Assembly: GCF_019278565.1 (NCBI RefSeq)
Contig: NZ_CP058988.1
Coordinates: forward strand, 2,852,001-2,916,000
DNA from: Cellulophaga sp. HaHa_2_95
Lineage (GTDB): Bacteria; Bacteroidota; Bacteroidia; Flavobacteriales; Flavobacteriaceae
Direction: 5' to 3'
DNA: 64,000 nt
Below, one piece after another: positions 63,351 to 64,000 of the stretch. A program made the position numbers and the translations under genes. The notes beneath the pieces are model-generated. The model did not search any database, was not told the origin of the DNA, and was given only the letters and a program-made list of their open reading frames with translations. Position 1 is the stretch's first letter; every line of letters begins with the position of its first letter.

Positions 63351-64000
63351 ATGAAAACAATACTTCACAAAGCAGCAACAAGAGGACACGCAAATCATGG
63401 TTGGTTAAATTCTCACCATACGTTTAGCTTTGCTAATTATCACAATCCAGAACGGATGAATTTTGGTGTACTACGGGTATTAAACGATGATAGTGTGCAA
63501 GCCGGAATGGGTTTTGGTACTCATCCGCATGATAATATGGAAATTATATCTATTCCTCTGGAAGGAGATTTAGAGCACAAAGATAGTATGGGCAATGTTA
63601 CCATTATTAAAGAAGGAGATGTTCAAGCTATGAGTGCTGGAACCGGTGTTACCCACTCAGAAAAAAATAAAAACAAAGATAAAGAGGTGAAGTTTCTTCA
63701 GATTTGGATCTTTCCCAAAGAGAAAAACATAAGACCAAAATATGACCAAATTTCATTAAAAGACATTGAAAAAGAAAATGAGTTATACCAAATACTCTCG
63801 CCAAATAAGGAAGATCAAGGCATTTGGATTCATCAAGATGCTTGGTTTCATATTGGAAAATTTACGAAAGGAAATACGGCAACCTACAACATTAAAAAAG
63901 AAGGGAATGGAATATATGCTTTCATCCTAGAAGGCGGAGTAGAAATCCAAAGCGAAAAACTTTCTGAAAGAGACGGATTGGGAATTTGGGATACAGAAAG
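63351..64000 (+). CDS. Pirin-family protein (3' end outside window)
   Basis: ATG at 63351; about 216 codons are visible. Start MKTILHKAATRGHANHGWLN and the cupin metal motif FGTHPHDNMEIISIPLEGDL (H-x-H-x3-E) with the later AGTGVTHSEKN histidine are typical of bacterial pirins, some of which are quercetin 2,3-dioxygenases. The second cupin half begins with YIHQDAWFHI-like sequence and is cut by the right edge. Downstream of an AraC regulator that may control it. Confidence 0.9.
   Translation, partial: MKTILHKAATRGHANHGWLNSHHTFSFANYHNPERMNFGVLRVLNDDSVQAGMGFGTHPHDNMEIISIPLEGDLEHKDSMGNVTIIKEGDVQAMSAGTGVTHSEKNKNKDKEVKFLQIWIFPKEKNIRPKYDQISLKDIEKENELYQILSPNKEDQGIWIHQDAWFHIGKFTKGNTATYNIKKEGNGIYAFILEGGVEIQSEKLSERDGLGIWDTE

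Noticed and set aside
1..64000. CRISPR arrays, insertion sequences and prophage genes
   Set aside because: No regularly spaced repeats, no transposase or integrase, and no phage structural genes were recognised on either strand.

Overview
The window reads as chromosome of a low-GC member of the Bacteroidota, most likely a marine Flavobacteriaceae. The grounds are the gene families (RhuM/Fic, YHYH-domain lipoproteins, Bacteroidetes-type leucine-rich repeats, a plug-domain protein beside an ECF sigma factor), the many short lipoproteins with a cysteine after a signal peptide, and promoters of the TTG-N18/19-TAnnTTTG type, seen best before the tRNA-Ser gene. Both window ends cut a gene: a KdnA-like aminotransferase on the left and a pirin on the right.

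Layout. 1-1.8 kb: sugar aminotransferase and nitroreductase. 2.0-2.1 kb: tRNA-Ser(UGA). 2.4-10.2 kb: an accessory stretch beside the tRNA, with a DUF262/HNH protein plus a phospholipase-D-like protein (probable defence pair), a RhuM-Fic protein, decayed relics of a second Fic protein and of an XRE regulator, a short possible restriction-subunit remnant, and a leucine-rich-repeat lipoprotein flanked by a 62-bp direct repeat. 10.5-12.1 kb: ECF sigma / membrane protein / plug-like protein operon. 12.4-21.8 kb: DNA-repair block with a UvrD-type helicase, a pseudo-exonuclease/GIY-YIG nuclease, and a divergent Y-family polymerase plus DnaE-type polymerase operon. The helicase and polymerase promoters carry the same three-half-site operator, which suggests one damage regulon. 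22-27.5 kb: accessory genes separated by cassette-like spacers, including an operon of a GHKL ATPase, a STAS-like protein and a PIN nuclease that I rank as the best candidate for an undescribed system. 27.6-36 kb: RDD protein, ribB plus Crp/Fnr regulator with an FNR-like box, lipoproteins, a YHYH protein and membrane proteins.

36-50.4 kb: mainly housekeeping and stress genes: two SDR dehydrogenases, a RbsD/FucU mutarotase, a large catalase, a Pmp3 peptide, a response regulator, a GH13 branching-type enzyme, an FAD/NAD(P) protein, a SemiSWEET, a DUF421 protein and a large PAS histidine kinase. 50.8-53.2 kb: membrane proteins and an agmatinase-family enzyme. 53.3-56.8 kb: a Crp/Fnr regulator followed by a perfect palindrome and a three-gene operon (HbpS/GlcG-like protein, propeller-Dabb fusion, SDR). 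57.8-62.1 kb: an envelope redox cluster (TlpA-like, redoxin, lipoprotein, PEBP, YHYH protein), then an AraC regulator and a pirin.

All calls come from reading the sequence and remembered family motifs; no database search was possible. Function calls for hypothetical proteins and all operator and promoter calls are inference.
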